Shown piece by piece: positions 48,801 through 62,800 of a DNA stretch of 64,000 bases (its first letter is position 1; every line of letters begins with the position of its first letter). The position numbers were made by a program, and so were the translations under genes. The DNA comes from Mimachlamys varia (lineage: Eukaryota > Mollusca > Bivalvia > Pectinida > Pectinidae), in assembly GCA_947623455.1 (NCBI GenBank), contig OX392536.1:37639465-37703464 (forward strand), in the 5' to 3' direction. The notes below the pieces were generated by a model, which saw only the letters and a list, made by a program, of their open reading frames with translations, was not told the DNA's origin and did no database searches.

Positions 48801-51800
48801 ATAATTGGTTTGAGCAGCGAATATTAAAAAACCTATTTACCTGATAAAAGTTAAGGTACTGGCTGAGACATTACAAAAGCTTGACCCTTTCATCGCTGTA
48901 GACCACAATGGACTGATCTATATCATTCATGGGTGAGTCTACTGAGGCTACATAACGGTAAAGAGGTTAAAACAGAAAACATTACTAAGCAACAAAATAT
49001 AAAGAGACACAGTGTCTAAAAGGCTTACAATTACAATCACTAGGCATTTTTCACTAGAATTACAGAAGTACTAGATTATGTACAGTGTGTATATGAGTAG
49101 TTATGCAAAAAATGTTATTTTCTGGGGTTTTTTTTAATTCCAGATGAATTACGTTTGTTCTGCAGAAGGTTGCCAATTTAGTGCAGAGTCTGATGTGACA
49201 GAATTGGATGATATTTTGGTGATAACACGAAATACACAGACTGTCCGTGCTGTTGACAGCAGGACAGGGGGCGAAAAGTAGGTCACAAGCAACAATTAAT
49301 TTTCTAATAAAATATAGGTCACAAGCAACAATTGATTTTCTAATAAAATGTAGGTCATATGCCAACAATTAATCTTCTAATGGTTCTTTATCTTTGGTTA
49401 GATATTATGAATTAAGATGCATTAATATGTTGAAGATAAAAATAAGAATAATATCGTTTTTGAATAGATATAAACTGTTAGTGTTGTTTTAAATTGTTAG
49501 TGTATCAAAAGATTGATGTTTCTTATAGGCTATTATATATGAAATGCTTATTAGGTTACATAAGTTGTATTAAAGGTACAAAGGATAACACAGCATTCTC
49601 AATATAACTGTGTAAGACTATGACTTGATAATAGTTAAAAGAATAGAGTTTTATACCTTTTTAGATCTTTCAAAAATATGTCATGCTGTTGCAGGTGGAA
49701 CTTCAGTGTTGGCCAACATGAGCTCCAGTTCCTGGGCGGTAAAAGTGTGCCACCTTCCAAGACTGTGGAGGATAAGATTGAGGACGATGACATTTCCATC
49801 TTAACGTGTGGTCCTGATGGTAAATTATTGGAAACCACTTATTTTCGCAACGACTTAATTTTCACCATTTCATATGAAACAACTATTTCGCGACAATTTA
49901 ATTTCGAAATAAGTACTGTTGTGAATCCTATGTACGGTTCAGTACTTCTACAGTTGGTATACTTCTGGTTGAAAATATTGCTGATGAATTTTTGCGAGTT
50001 TTAATCACCCGCAAAATTAATCGCACGTGAAAATAAGTTGGTTTACAGTAGTACTGTATATTAATATCCCTTTGACCTTCAACAAAAGGATGAAGCCACC
50101 ACATCATCGTGAGTGTTTATGATATATAGTATAAGTGATACTTTGGCTATTAGATTGAAAATTTACAGAAAAGTGTGATATGAGTATGGTTTAAAAGAAT
50201 CAATAGGTAAAATAAAAATTGTGAACAGGTACAGCAAAATTTGATACAAAAGTATACATTTCACAGAATTATTTTTGCAATGAGAATGCAAGTCACTTTG
50301 AAAATGTCTGAAAGTAAATATATTGGAATTAATAGAATCGTTCACCTTATCGGGGTGAAACGGGGGATCATAACAAAAAAAAAGGTTGGGGGGGGGTTAA
50401 GATTCTGAAGTTGCCAAACATGAAGGTTGCTGGATGGTTGGCAGCTCAAGAATCTTACCCCAAGGGCTAAGATCCCCTTGCTTCACCACAACGTTTATCT
50501 AATACTTTATATCATCTTTATGTAACATCAATGCTATGTAATGTTGATGTGATTGAATTGTCGACATTGTTGTCAAGTTACTCGTTTTGTGGTTTGACAT
50601 GACAATACTTTTGTTTACAGTTAATTCTGCCTCATTTAAACCTGTAACCATTGTCCCCTGTAGATGAAGAAGAAGATGAAGATTTCAACGTACAGGACAG
50701 CCTGCGGATCGTGGTGCCAGAGGGTGTGATAGTGGGGATGGACCCTGGTGATTCCGACTCCGTGGAGTGGCAACATAAGGTTAGTAGGGAAGAGTTTAGG
50801 GAATCTAAAGTGATGTGAGTGTCACAGTAACAAAGATATGTTTTATAATGTTTACTGTTGTTTTGTGCCCTGTCAGGGTATAGTCCAGGCTATATCCCTG
50901 AGGTGTTGTGACTGGGTCAGGGTATAGTCCAGGCTATATCCCTGAGGTGTTGTGACTAGGTCAGGGTATAGTTCAGGCTATATCCCTGAGGTGTTGTGAC
51001 TGGGTATAGTCCAAATTATATCCCTGAGGTGTTGTGACTGGGTCAGGGTATAGTCCAGACTATATCCCTGAGGTGTTATGACTGGGTCAGGGTATAGTCC
51101 AGGCTATGTCCCTGAGGTGTTGTGACTGGGTCAGGGTATAGTCCAGGCTATATCCCTGAGGTGTTGTGACTGGGTCAAGGTATAGTTCAGACTATATCCC
51201 TGAGGTGTTGTGACTGGGTCAAAGTATAGTCCAAACTATATCCCTGAGGTGTTGTGACTGGGTCAGGGTATAGTCCAGGCTATATCCCTTAGGTATTCTG
51301 ACAGAAATCTAGGAAAATTGTCAAAATTTTTGTTTTTAGCCCACCATCATGAGATGGTCAACTCCATACAAGACAAACAAACATCCAGATGAACCATATA
51401 TTTACCTTACTATTGAAGTTGTGGTATATTTCAGTTCACCAGTCCTGTGGCAGGTGCCTGGTTCCTACATAAGAAGGAGTTGATGCCTGTAAACGTGTTT
51501 GATAAGCGACTTGTACCTGCCCTTGGTAGCTTTCAACCCCCAGGAGAACAACTGCCTCTGGAGCCCTTGCTGTATGTTGGTCAGTACCCCAGTCAGCTTC
51601 ATCATTCAAACTTAAGTGTTCAACTTCCTGTGTGATGATGAAAAAGTGTTGTCAGCGTCATCATAAAATTGTGCTTCCATTCTGTTACAAGGGAAATAAC
51701 TCATTATAATGGGAAATAGCTCATTATGAGGGAAAATAAAATACAGTCAAAGTTAGATTAACAAAAATTGAAGGCATATTTGTCATTATTATGGGATTTA

Positions 51801-54800
51801 TTGTTAAAGTACATGAAATAGGCAGACTGTTTTGGTAGAAACCTTGAATATATGACAGATTCATAATTATTATGAAAGGAAATCTTCACTGTTAGTATGG
51901 TAGAATGATAAAGTTTAACCAATGATTTAGCCAGACTTATGTTAAATGTTAAAAATGTTTAAAAAAGATTCTTGTTAGGCTCACATGGGTCCAGACTTTG
52001 ATTGGTGAGTTAACATCATGGTATGTTTTAGGTCTCCATCATAACCAGCTGTATGTTCAGCCCTCGTCAACGATGAGAGAACATGTGTCACAGGCGATGA
52101 CAAAAAGCGACGTTAGTCGTGTGGACATCCCGAGGGTGACATGGAAACCTTACCTTAACTCCGGTAAGTTGGAGGCTGAGACGACTAATGTCTTTTTTAA
52201 CTCGTTCATCCCTATAATTATGCCCCCGCCATGAAATGGGGGGCATATAGTGTTACGCATGTCCGTCCTGTCGTGTCCCATGGTGATGTAACCAGCATTT
52301 TTAAATAACTACTGATCGGATTGTCATCAAACTTCGCATACGTAATAAGCATGAAGAACTTTTCTTCATTTCTAGTTTCATAATAAGCTATGCTTGGAGA
52401 GCTCAAATGTATCTTCAGTGGTAAATGAGTTTATTATATACTCAGTATACTAGCTACTTTGAAATCATTCTTTCCTATACATTTGAGAATTGAAACAGTT
52501 ATTGTCATTACATGAGTTTAGTCACTTAGGGATCTGTCAGCATGATTGATAACAAAGAAAAAAACTTACGGATTGAAGAATAATAATTCAGGGACAATAC
52601 AATACAGTACATTCAAAAGAACCTGGACTTTTACATCTGTTTCATTTAAGATTAACATAGCAATAAGTAACATTTTTAAAGGAAACATGATGGGAACTTT
52701 GAATGAAAGAGTGATAGATATGGCAGCAAACTTATTATAACAAGAAAATTAAGTGATGTTTATGGCAGCAAACTTATTATAACAGGAAAATTAAGAGGTA
52801 AGCGGAATGCAACAGGAAGAATCATTAATACATTTGGGAAATTGGACAGGGGAAACTTAATCATATAAAAATAATCAGACATGGAAAACCCATGTTTTAT
52901 TTTGATATCCTTGGATTTCTTCAATCTAATCAACCCAACTGTTTTATGGATAAGGTAAAACAAGCATTTGTAACATTGGGTGTAATATATTAGGGCTGGG
53001 CGGTTTTACTGGTATACCGGTATACCGTGGTATTAAGTTTTGATGGTACGTACCGTGGTACATTAGTCCTGTACCGGTTTTTTGGGGATTTTCATTTTAC
53101 TTATCAATTTGAAAGAACTATTCGTTACATAGATCAATTGAAATTCCAATATGGTTTAATAATAATTTCCTATAAAGTTGCTGATCAACTAGGACTGACA
53201 TATTTTCACTCAAACAATATTAGAGGATAACACAACGAGAAACTTATGGCAGGCCTCTTGTGGATTGGCTTCCGAACAAAAACAGCCAGAGACCTATAGC
53301 TAGCTCAAACATTCAATCAAGGTTCAGTATACCGTGGTACGTACCGCAGTATTTGCCTAAATACCGCGGTATACTGTGGTCATTTGATTTTGTGGTACCC
53401 AGCTCTATAATGTATGTATGTTTTCAGCCCCATCAAGAACCCCTTGGCTGTAACATTGGGTGTAATGTATGTATGTTTTCAGCCCCATCAAGAACCCCTT
53501 GGCTAAATCATTGGATGTACTGTATGTATGTTTTCAGCCCCATCAAGAACCCCTTGGCTGTAACATTGGGTGTAATGTATGTATGTTTTCAGCCCCATCA
53601 AGAACCCCTTGGCTAAATCATTGGATGTACTGTATGTATGTTTTCAGCCCCATCAAGAACCCCTTGGCTGAATCATTGGGTGTAATATATGTATGTTTTC
53701 AGCCCCATCGAGAACCCCTTGGCTGAATTACAAAGGTAGTAATGATGTGCCCCTCATAGAACACTGTGACCAGAACCTACCAGAGACGAACGACAATGAG
53801 AGGGGTCTCTCTGTCTGGCATGAAAACTACCCTTTTGGTAAGTGTGCCCAACTGCATAATAACCCACTCTGGTATAGTGGGCTGTAGAAGTTTGGGTAGG
53901 AAAGGTTTTAGGAGACTGTTTCCTTCGAGCCTGCCCTTGTGATATTTCCTATAAAACTGTTTCTTGATTTATGAGTAGGTGTTATTTGATGTCTGACAGG
54001 TTAAAAAGATCAAATGGCAACTTTCTTTTCAGTTTCTGCAGATTTTTAAAGGTTATATATAAAACAGTCTCGAACGTAAGCTATTCAGAATTTATTTCGA
54101 CCAGTCCTAAACTCACAAGACACACATATTTAGCATACAGATATCAAATAATGGATTGATCACCTTTTTCCACAGACAATGGTTATTACCTGTATCCAGA
54201 ATATGAATTTGTGGTACCAAATTCCTCCTGTACGGGAGTCAACTCTACCACCAGGAATGAGTCCTCCACTCTGATAGAAGGTGTTATGAGTGCCTCGCTG
54301 TGGAGCTACTGGTAAGTATTTCAGTATTGGTGAGTTGGAGATGATTCTAGTATACAAAACAAATAGCTGTATAAACTTGTCTTGTTAAAAATTGTTGTTT
54401 TTTACAAAATATGTCTTTATTTTGAAATGACTTCCACTTTGTACTATTAATTATCATTGTGTATTTTTTTCGATACTTAAAATAAATTTAATGCTTTGTG
54501 AAAATTTTCAAAATTACTGTCTTAATATGTTGCAGTTCATCTGTTAATGTTTTGATAACTACAGAATTGCTACAGTAATCTTACTGGCCTTTATTATTCT
54601 GATTAAATGCCATAACAATTTTATAGGTAATATGTGAAAAAGAAAATTATAGTATTTTGCCTTCCTTTGTTTTTAATGCTTCTATAATGTAATGTAATGT
54701 TTGTTTAATAACTTCTTTGATATCATACATTTCCCTTAACCAACGTTGTACTCCCCTTTGGAGATTCAAAAATAGAAAGGCCATGTTGTACTCCCCTTTG

Positions 54801-56865
54801 GAGATACAAAAATAGAAAGGCCATGTCGTACTCCCCTTTGGAGATACAAAAATAGAAAGGCCATGTTGTACTCCCCTTTAGAGATACAAAAATAGAAAGG
54901 CCATGTTGTACTCCCCTTTATCATTAAAGGGGCATCCCGCAAAAGCCTAAATACCTGTTCTTGAATATACATGGCGTCTGCACTACTAATTATACTTTCC
55001 TGTTATTCCCAAATTCAAAAGTCCACTAAAAATGTCTATAATGACCACTTGCAAAATCGCATTCCTCAGGAAAGCCCAGATAAAAATAGCGGGGATGACG
55101 CAACGTGATAGGTGTGCCGCAAGTTTCCTGCTCAGTTTGACGGAAGGGGCCATACGGGTGGGACGCGTAATGTATACGGCTGATGAAACAGAGACAAAGT
55201 CCGTGTATAAACTTATTGAATCACATTCACATTGAAATTAGACATCAATTGCACACATACCGATATTCAAATGAAGAATAATTGTCGGCATATCGGCACC
55301 ATATATCGATCGACACCAGGAATTATCTATATCATATTTACCTGACCGAGACCGGTACACATGGGTACGGAATACGGCCATGGTACAAACCTTAATTTAT
55401 GTAAAAGGTAATATTCAAGAACCAACTTTTGAGATGATTTCATAAAATGTATGTAGCATGCATTGAAAAGTTCGAAAATAAAATGACATGAAATGTTTGC
55501 GATTTTTTTTTACAACTCAGTGTCTTGAGGATTTTTTTTTTCAGACTAAACATACAAAGTACATTCATATTCATTTAAAATCTATCCAACTTTCAGCGTC
55601 TTCACACGTTAACATGTATCACAGAATGCGAATATTTAAGTCCACACACTCATATAACGACACACTTTAAGCATGACTACAGGATCAGATTTGGAACTGT
55701 TGAAACACTTATAACTACACGTTATGAATATGTTATGATAATTCTGCTTTCTTTTAACATCTTTTTTGTCGTCTTGTAAAGGGACGGTGACTTTAAAAAA
55801 AAAAAATGCAGGAATGGAATAAACAAATAAGTATATGTTGTATAACTTTGGGGTTTTTTTTATTTTTTTTTCCAGTTATGTACATATTTTCGAATCAAAT
55901 TCAATACCGGGGTCGCAACCCAATGATATTTGTACCTTCACTAATTTATAGATTAAGTTTGAATATCACTTTTTTTACGCATGAAAACAAATTTTTATAT
56001 TCCTTTTGTCCAAATTGAAGCCGTTTGTACCTCGGTCGCACGTCCCGTTTTACAACGTAATCAAACGACTTTTTTCTGTTATGGTATATATAGTATTTGA
56101 AAATGTCTTTCTATCCAGCAATATAATTAAATCATACTGTTTTACAGGAACATAAAATTTTATAAAGAGAATATTATAAAACAAACTTTAAAATTTAATA
56201 TTACACACGCATTTTATGCAACAGAAGACTGAAACAGTTTCCCCTTGGGTAGCCTCAAAACCAAATCAAAGCTTTATTTGTGCATGTTACCGTTATACAG
56301 AAGAAATATGTAACATACACACAATAGAGCAGGTAGTTTCTCCTTAGAATACTTCCCATCTCTCAATATGATTCCGTAACGCAGTCTTGTGTCATATTTT
56401 GACCATTCAGCAACTTTTCGCTTAGTAGTTCGGCCTTATCGTAGTGTAACGGTAATAACAGATGGAGTGTTTACAATGGAAACGGCGCTCGCTGCGCATG
56501 CGTTGGTAGGTGGAAATCCCAATTCAGAACGTCTGGCCAGACGTTTTGGGATTCCACTAGTTATTTTGAAATTATTTATTTTATGAATACATGTCAGCGG
56601 ATTCCGATCGTCGTAGTCCATAAGAATACCCACTTGATATGTGTATGTAATATTTTGAAAAAAAAATATGAAAAAAAGCTTACTTTTGCGGGATGCCCCT
56701 TTAATGTAGACTGATACCTTCGTTACAATATATTAAACAAATGATTAACTGATTGTCTGGTTTTACAGGAGACAAGTGATCGGTATCAGTGTCGTCACCT
56801 CAATCCTCGTAAACATCATCCTACACAAGCTGGGGCGGAGGAGAAATATACCACTGCTTCCTCAG
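45827..56865 (+). CDS. EIF2AK3: PERK signal peptide, luminal sensor and transmembrane exons (1-11)
   Basis: Residues 1-32 form a signal peptide (basic RRRNKR, then [19 protein letters not shown]). Exons 2-8 give the luminal beta-propeller-like sensor, with WD/PQQ-like words STLDG, PSLDGG and GGEKWNFSVG. An acidic stretch (DEEEDEDF) starts exon 6. Exon 10 encodes [11 protein letters not shown] and two possible N-glycosylation sites (NSS, NST). Exon 11 holds the membrane helix [16 protein letters not shown] followed by the basic stop-transfer KLGRRR. Human PERK has the same order. This row covers part of the gene entry and is given for domain detail. Confidence 0.92.
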
Positions 56866-59800
56866 GTAACTAGTGGTTAAACAAACTTCAAACTACAATA
56901 TCAACTCAGTTACTCCTGAAAACACATTTTAACTTTTCTAATTTAAAGGTTGGAATTGTTAGAAATGTCAAGGATGTACGTAGGAGTTTACACACAGCTG
57001 TCACAATGAATCAACAATTAATAATAATAGTTACATACCAGGTAATAATGATGTAACAGATTATTTAGCATGTGCACATCACATAATATCAATTCAATTA
57101 AACTACCTTTGGCAATCATTCTTGATTGGTAAGAAATCAGTCTGTATAAACAAAATGTACATGCTTTAATATCAGTTTATGTTTTGACATGAAACTAAAA
57201 TGTTCAATGCCTAGGACTTATCTTCAGGCTTGAAGAAGTGTTTTATCAGATTCAAATTCAGAGTTGGAAAGTTTAGTACTTATTGCCCTGTAATATTCCT
57301 CCCCATGAATCTTCCCTGTATGACAGACAAATTTGGTTATACGAAATCAAAGCTTACATGTTTAAGATACGCATGACTTTCTGTCAGGTTGATTTAAACA
57401 CATTTCATTGTGCAGACATTTCTGTAAACAAACGTTTATAGCAGTGTTTAAACTATAGTTTTTTTTCTTGATTTAGATATAAAGCTCACTACAAGTAATG
57501 ATAATGCTAATTAAAGTTTCTGTATTGTCTCCTATATCATATGTCATACATTGCAAGTTTGCTAATCTAGTTTTCTGCCATTTCACTAATCTGATAACAT
57601 TAGAAGATATGCAACATGTCATTCTACTTTTAAAGAAATATATAATTGCAATATATTAACTCATTGACCCTTGAAAGCATGTGCACTCTTTCAATTAAAA
57701 TGAGGTGAATGTGTTTAATATTGAAAGTTGTTGGATGATAGGCTCCACAGTAAGACCAGGACTGTAATGACAGCCTGTGCACTGTTCATGTTGTACATGT
57801 ATATATTTTGATAACATCCATTGTAGATGTCCAACAGTGGGGATAGGACCATAGGGTCAGTAGAACAGGACACGTCAGCACTTCAGAAGAAACCAGAGGA
57901 ATATGTGTCAAGGTGAGTTCTTGAGTAAAATAAAACAGAAAGAAAATACTTGTCCATACTAATCACAGATTACACCAACATTGATGATAATTGTGTAGTA
58001 CTGACTGTTTAATATATATATAGGCACGTACAGAGAAGATTAAAATAGAAATTGTTCAATTTGTATTGATTAACGAGACTTTATGAATGTGAAGAACACC
58101 CCTTCAAAGCTATAAAACTAACTGTTATATTATTTGCCCATGGGACCTTTTTGCAGCTGAATCTTGTCTTAACTATTAGAAGTCATGTCGCAATTCAATT
58201 CAGCAGCCCGGGGGGCATTCATGTCTTATACATTTATTACATCCAATCTTATCTTGTATTAAGCATGTTATTTTGTATTGGTGCTGTGTTTAAACATAGA
58301 CCAGATCTTCATACTGTATTATAGACTCACAATATCTGATGGAAGTCATCATAATCCTGTCATCTGAAAACACTTTATTCTTTACTAAGTGGTAGTGTGT
58401 CAGACTTGATAATGGGGACATTTTTCACCAGTCATCACTTTCTATTTCATTACAGTCTTCTGTATTCTGTTTCATTACAGTCTTCTGTATTTTTGTATTC
58501 TATCTTCATTCTCTTATGTCTTCATTTTTTTAATGGTTTCAAGAAGTTAACATAAATTTGTATGAAATGTAAGAATATGTCCTCAATACCTTTTTGGGTT
58601 TTTTGCACTCATTAGATACAGACAGGACTTTGAGCATATACAGGTTTTGGGTAAGGGAGGCTATGGTGTGGTGTTTGAGGCTCGCAACAAGATGGACACC
58701 TGTAGTTACGCTGTCAAGAGGATTGAGATCAAAAGCAGGTATGATGCCTTGTACAACTTGCTGGATGTGACATTGGTCAATTAAAACAGTCAGTAAATCG
58801 AGAAAACATTATTTTATCTGTTGTCTAAGTGAAATAATATTCATGTAGATTAAAAAGCATAAGATATTAACAGTTTCTGAACAACAGAATGGAAATAAAA
58901 CTAGTTAATATACATCTATTTCATATTTGTTTGTAAATATACTGAACAGTAATTAAACTGGCTTAAGTTTGAGATTATGTATTTTGCTTATTTAGAGAAT
59001 ATAGTTTTGGGTGTTTGGATATGAAAGTTAACATTCAGATTTGAAAAAAAAATATTATTCAGAAAGTTGAATAAAATTTAAATATTTATTTCCACCAAAA
59101 TCAAATTTTGGTAAAATAATTTGTTTCGTGTGTGTTTGTTAAAGTGGTAGATTAACTCATTCACCCCTGAAGACACATTTGAACTCTTCCAACTCAAAGG
59201 TTGGAATAGTTCATTAGTAATGTCAGGGGTGAATGGTATAAATATATCATTGTTAGAGTTGTAGATTATATACATCGTTACAATGTTTGTAGTGCCAAGG
59301 AGAAGGTGATGAGAGAGGTCAGAGCTTTAGCTACTCTTGAACATACAGGAATTGTACGCTTCTTTCATGCCTGGGAAGAGACACCTCCCCCTGGTTGGCA
59401 GGAGGACATGGATCATCAATGGGAAGACAGGTAAAGAGTTCTCCAGAGTTTTTATGTCTGACACCTTTTTTTACAAATCTCTCATGAATGCTCAAGGGAA
59501 CAATTTATTCATCATACCTTGCTGTTTGAAAGTCAAACATGTGTGTGTTCATTTAATTGTTTACCCAAATTCTTTGTTGTTGCCATGAATTTAAATGCTG
59601 TAACACTTCATAATCTAAGAAGGATTCAAACATTTTTGTGTCGCCTGAAAAGGCGACATATAGGGATCACTATGTCGGTGATAACTTGAGTTTCCTTGGG
59701 CCAATCAAACTCAATCTTCATACAGTGCTTCCTTACCAAAAGTGCTCGTTTGGGATTGCTTTTCAGGGTCAAAAGTCAAGGTCACTGTTGCTATAAATAG

Positions 59801-62800
59801 AAAATCGGTTTCCGTGCGATAACTTGAGTCTCCTTTGGCCAATTAAACTCTAACTTCTTACAATGCTTCTTTACCAAAAGTGCTTGTTTGGGATTGCTTT
59901 TCAGGGTCAAAGCTCAAAGGTCAAGGTCACTATTGCTATTCCACTTGGAACTGATACAATGCATATCCATAGCTAGCTCCTAAAAACTTAGCTCCCAACT
60001 TGCTGTGCAGGGGACACATCCACTTCCGTGGAATTCTTGTTGGTAAAATGTGGTGGCTCTTAAAACTCTGTCTATGAAATTACATCTGCAAACGTTTTTT
60101 TGCATATTTTTTGTGTTAGATATGTTGTCTGAAATTGTTTATAAACCTTCTTTACAGTGAATGTATTACCATGCCAACACCATGCAACTCTATAGAGACC
60201 GAGTCACATGCCTTAAACATAACAGACTCTCCAGTGTTTGACCTTAAGAATCCATTTGGAGGTCAAGCCAAGGACTTTGATTATAACCTCTCCAGGAATA
60301 GAGCAGGTGGCGGAAGTGCCGAGTTTTCTGTTGACCAGTCAAGGATGACCTCCGATTCGGAGCAGAGCAGTCAACCATTCCTTAATTTCAATGATGATGT
60401 AGACAATGATGATTCTTTTGATGTAGAATTTAAATTAGAGGACAGTGAAGACAGTGGGAGCTGTTCAAAGTCCCTTCCATTTACCAAATATCACAAAGAC
60501 TACTGGAAGTCTTCTAACAATCAGTCCTTTAGTGTGCACTTTGAGGACTCGGGTTGTGCTGAGAACGAAAAAAGCTCCAAAAGTGAATCCAGTGGTGGTA
60601 TCGTGTTTACTGGGGAGACGAGTGATCAGAACTCCAATAACTTCAGGCTGAACATGCCTTCAAGTGGTTCGAGTCGACCTTCCAATACAGACATACAGCT
60701 ATCCAAAGGCAGTCACCTGTCAGAAAAAACTCCACGGGGTAAAACAGAACAATCAAAGGCACCCTCACAAAAGTTATACCTGTTTATTCAGATGCAATTG
60801 TGCCAAAGAGAAACCCTGAAGGAGTGGTTAAGTGCTAATAACAAAGCAAGGAACAAAATTGATATGTTAAACATATTCGGACAAATCGTGTGTGCTATTG
60901 AGTATGTACATGGCTGTGGTTTGATGCATAGAGATCTGAAGGTAATTGTATATAAGATCACTACTTATTTATGTTGGTACGCCTTCATTGCAGTATGTAA
61001 ATATTGATGCATTAATTGTCTTGTTATTGGGAATGTTTTTAGTGTAAAGCAATACTTAAAAAGAGTATTAAATATAATTAGGCCAAATGATCTCAATATG
61101 AAGATAAAGAGGAAGTTTTTTGGCTTATTTTCCATGAAGTGAATGAGGAACATAGCAGAAATTAAACAAAATATCTGCGATATTTCATTTTAAATTTTCT
61201 TTTTTTCCCCCAATTGTAGCCGTCAAACATATTTTTTTCGGCGGACAACACAATAAAGATTGGAGACTTTGGCTTAGTGACAGCTCTCTCAGAGGAGGAA
61301 ATTTTAGGGGCAGAGAACCCAGGAAGCATGACCTTCAAGCATACAACAGAGGTCGGCACCAAGCTCTACATGGGACCAGAATTGGTATGTTGGGAATATA
61401 TTTTCAAATTAAAAATTGATATGACATGAAATCTGACCAGATTGTTTTCACACAATGGTCTCTACTAGTTGTAACCTGGAACCTTCTGATCTAGTTTCTT
61501 TACAATTCGATAGCAATTGATTAGTCTCCCGCCGGTTCCCGGGGGACTGTTTTGTGTTGTGTCCGTCCATCCTACTGCTATCTTGTGTGGGCACTATCTT
61601 TACACTTCTCATCACTTTAACTTTATACATGGATTATGGGTTATGTTTCTCAAAAAAAAGAGACTAGTTTATTTGTTATTTGAACCTCTTACTTGGGGTA
61701 TTGATTCACTTTGATGAGATATGTTAAGTCATGTATCAAAAGTACCTACACAGTATGTAGGTCACTATGACCTATTTTTTTACCTTTGACCTACATCAAT
61801 GGAAATGTGTGTCATGTCTCTATATCCTGCACTACTTATCACTTAAACTTTAAACTTCATTCATGGGGTATGGGTTCGTTTTGGTGAAGCGTTCACATTC
61901 TTTGTGGGAGTGTAATTCTCTAAATTGTCTTGATAATTTCATCTTCTAATATCAAAGGCCAATAAAATTATGCTATTTTAATTTAAATATTATATCACTA
62001 TATCAACACTTCCAATCAAAACCAATATGAAATTTAGATTGAGCGAAGATGGAAATCCTTTCTTTGCTGTAACAAGATATCTTGAAACCTGAAATGCTGA
62101 TATAAGTGCATGTAAAAGCTTGTGTAAATGCTTTAAAGTATGGTATATTTTCCATGTTTCTTTGACTTCATACAGACAGATGAATGAGTATGTGTTGTGG
62201 ATGTTGTAGGTGTGTGGGAAGAGCTATGGTAAGAAGGTGGACATTTTCTCCCTGGGTATGATCTTGTTTGAACTGCTGTGTCCGTTCAGCACACAGATGG
62301 AGAGAGTTCGCACCATGACAGCAGCCAAGATTGGACAACTCCCGAAGGAGTTTGAAATGAACTACCCTGAACTGGTAAACCACTACCATTTGAGCCTTTG
62401 TATGAAATTTTCATTTGAACTAATAAAACATGTAGCTAGTATAAAAACCATGGAGAATGTGATTTTGTAATTTGTGGCATTAGGTATGGATTTTTTTTTA
62501 AATCTTTAACAAAATTGAAACAACCAAATGTAAAAATATGACCTTTATAAAAATTAGTCTCACAGATCTTGTTAGGGGTAATCATTATAAATATCACATG
62601 GACATTTATTACACATATTTCTTGAGAGTGTCATCAAGCATATTTTATTATACCCCCCCGCAACGAAGTTAGGGGGGGTATACTGGAATCAGCTTGTCTG
62701 TCCGTCTGTCTGTCCGTCTGTCCGTAGAAAAATGTTGTCCGGACAACTCCTCCTAAACTACTGGATCGATTTCAATAAAACTTGGCAGTATTGTTGGAGA

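Noticed and set aside
56389..56633. Small frames near the end of the 1.8-kb element as a transposase remnant
   Set aside because: They are too short and lack any transposase motif on either strand.
60445..60651. 68-codon frame inside PERK exon 15
   Set aside because: It is out of frame with the conserved kinase-insert reading.
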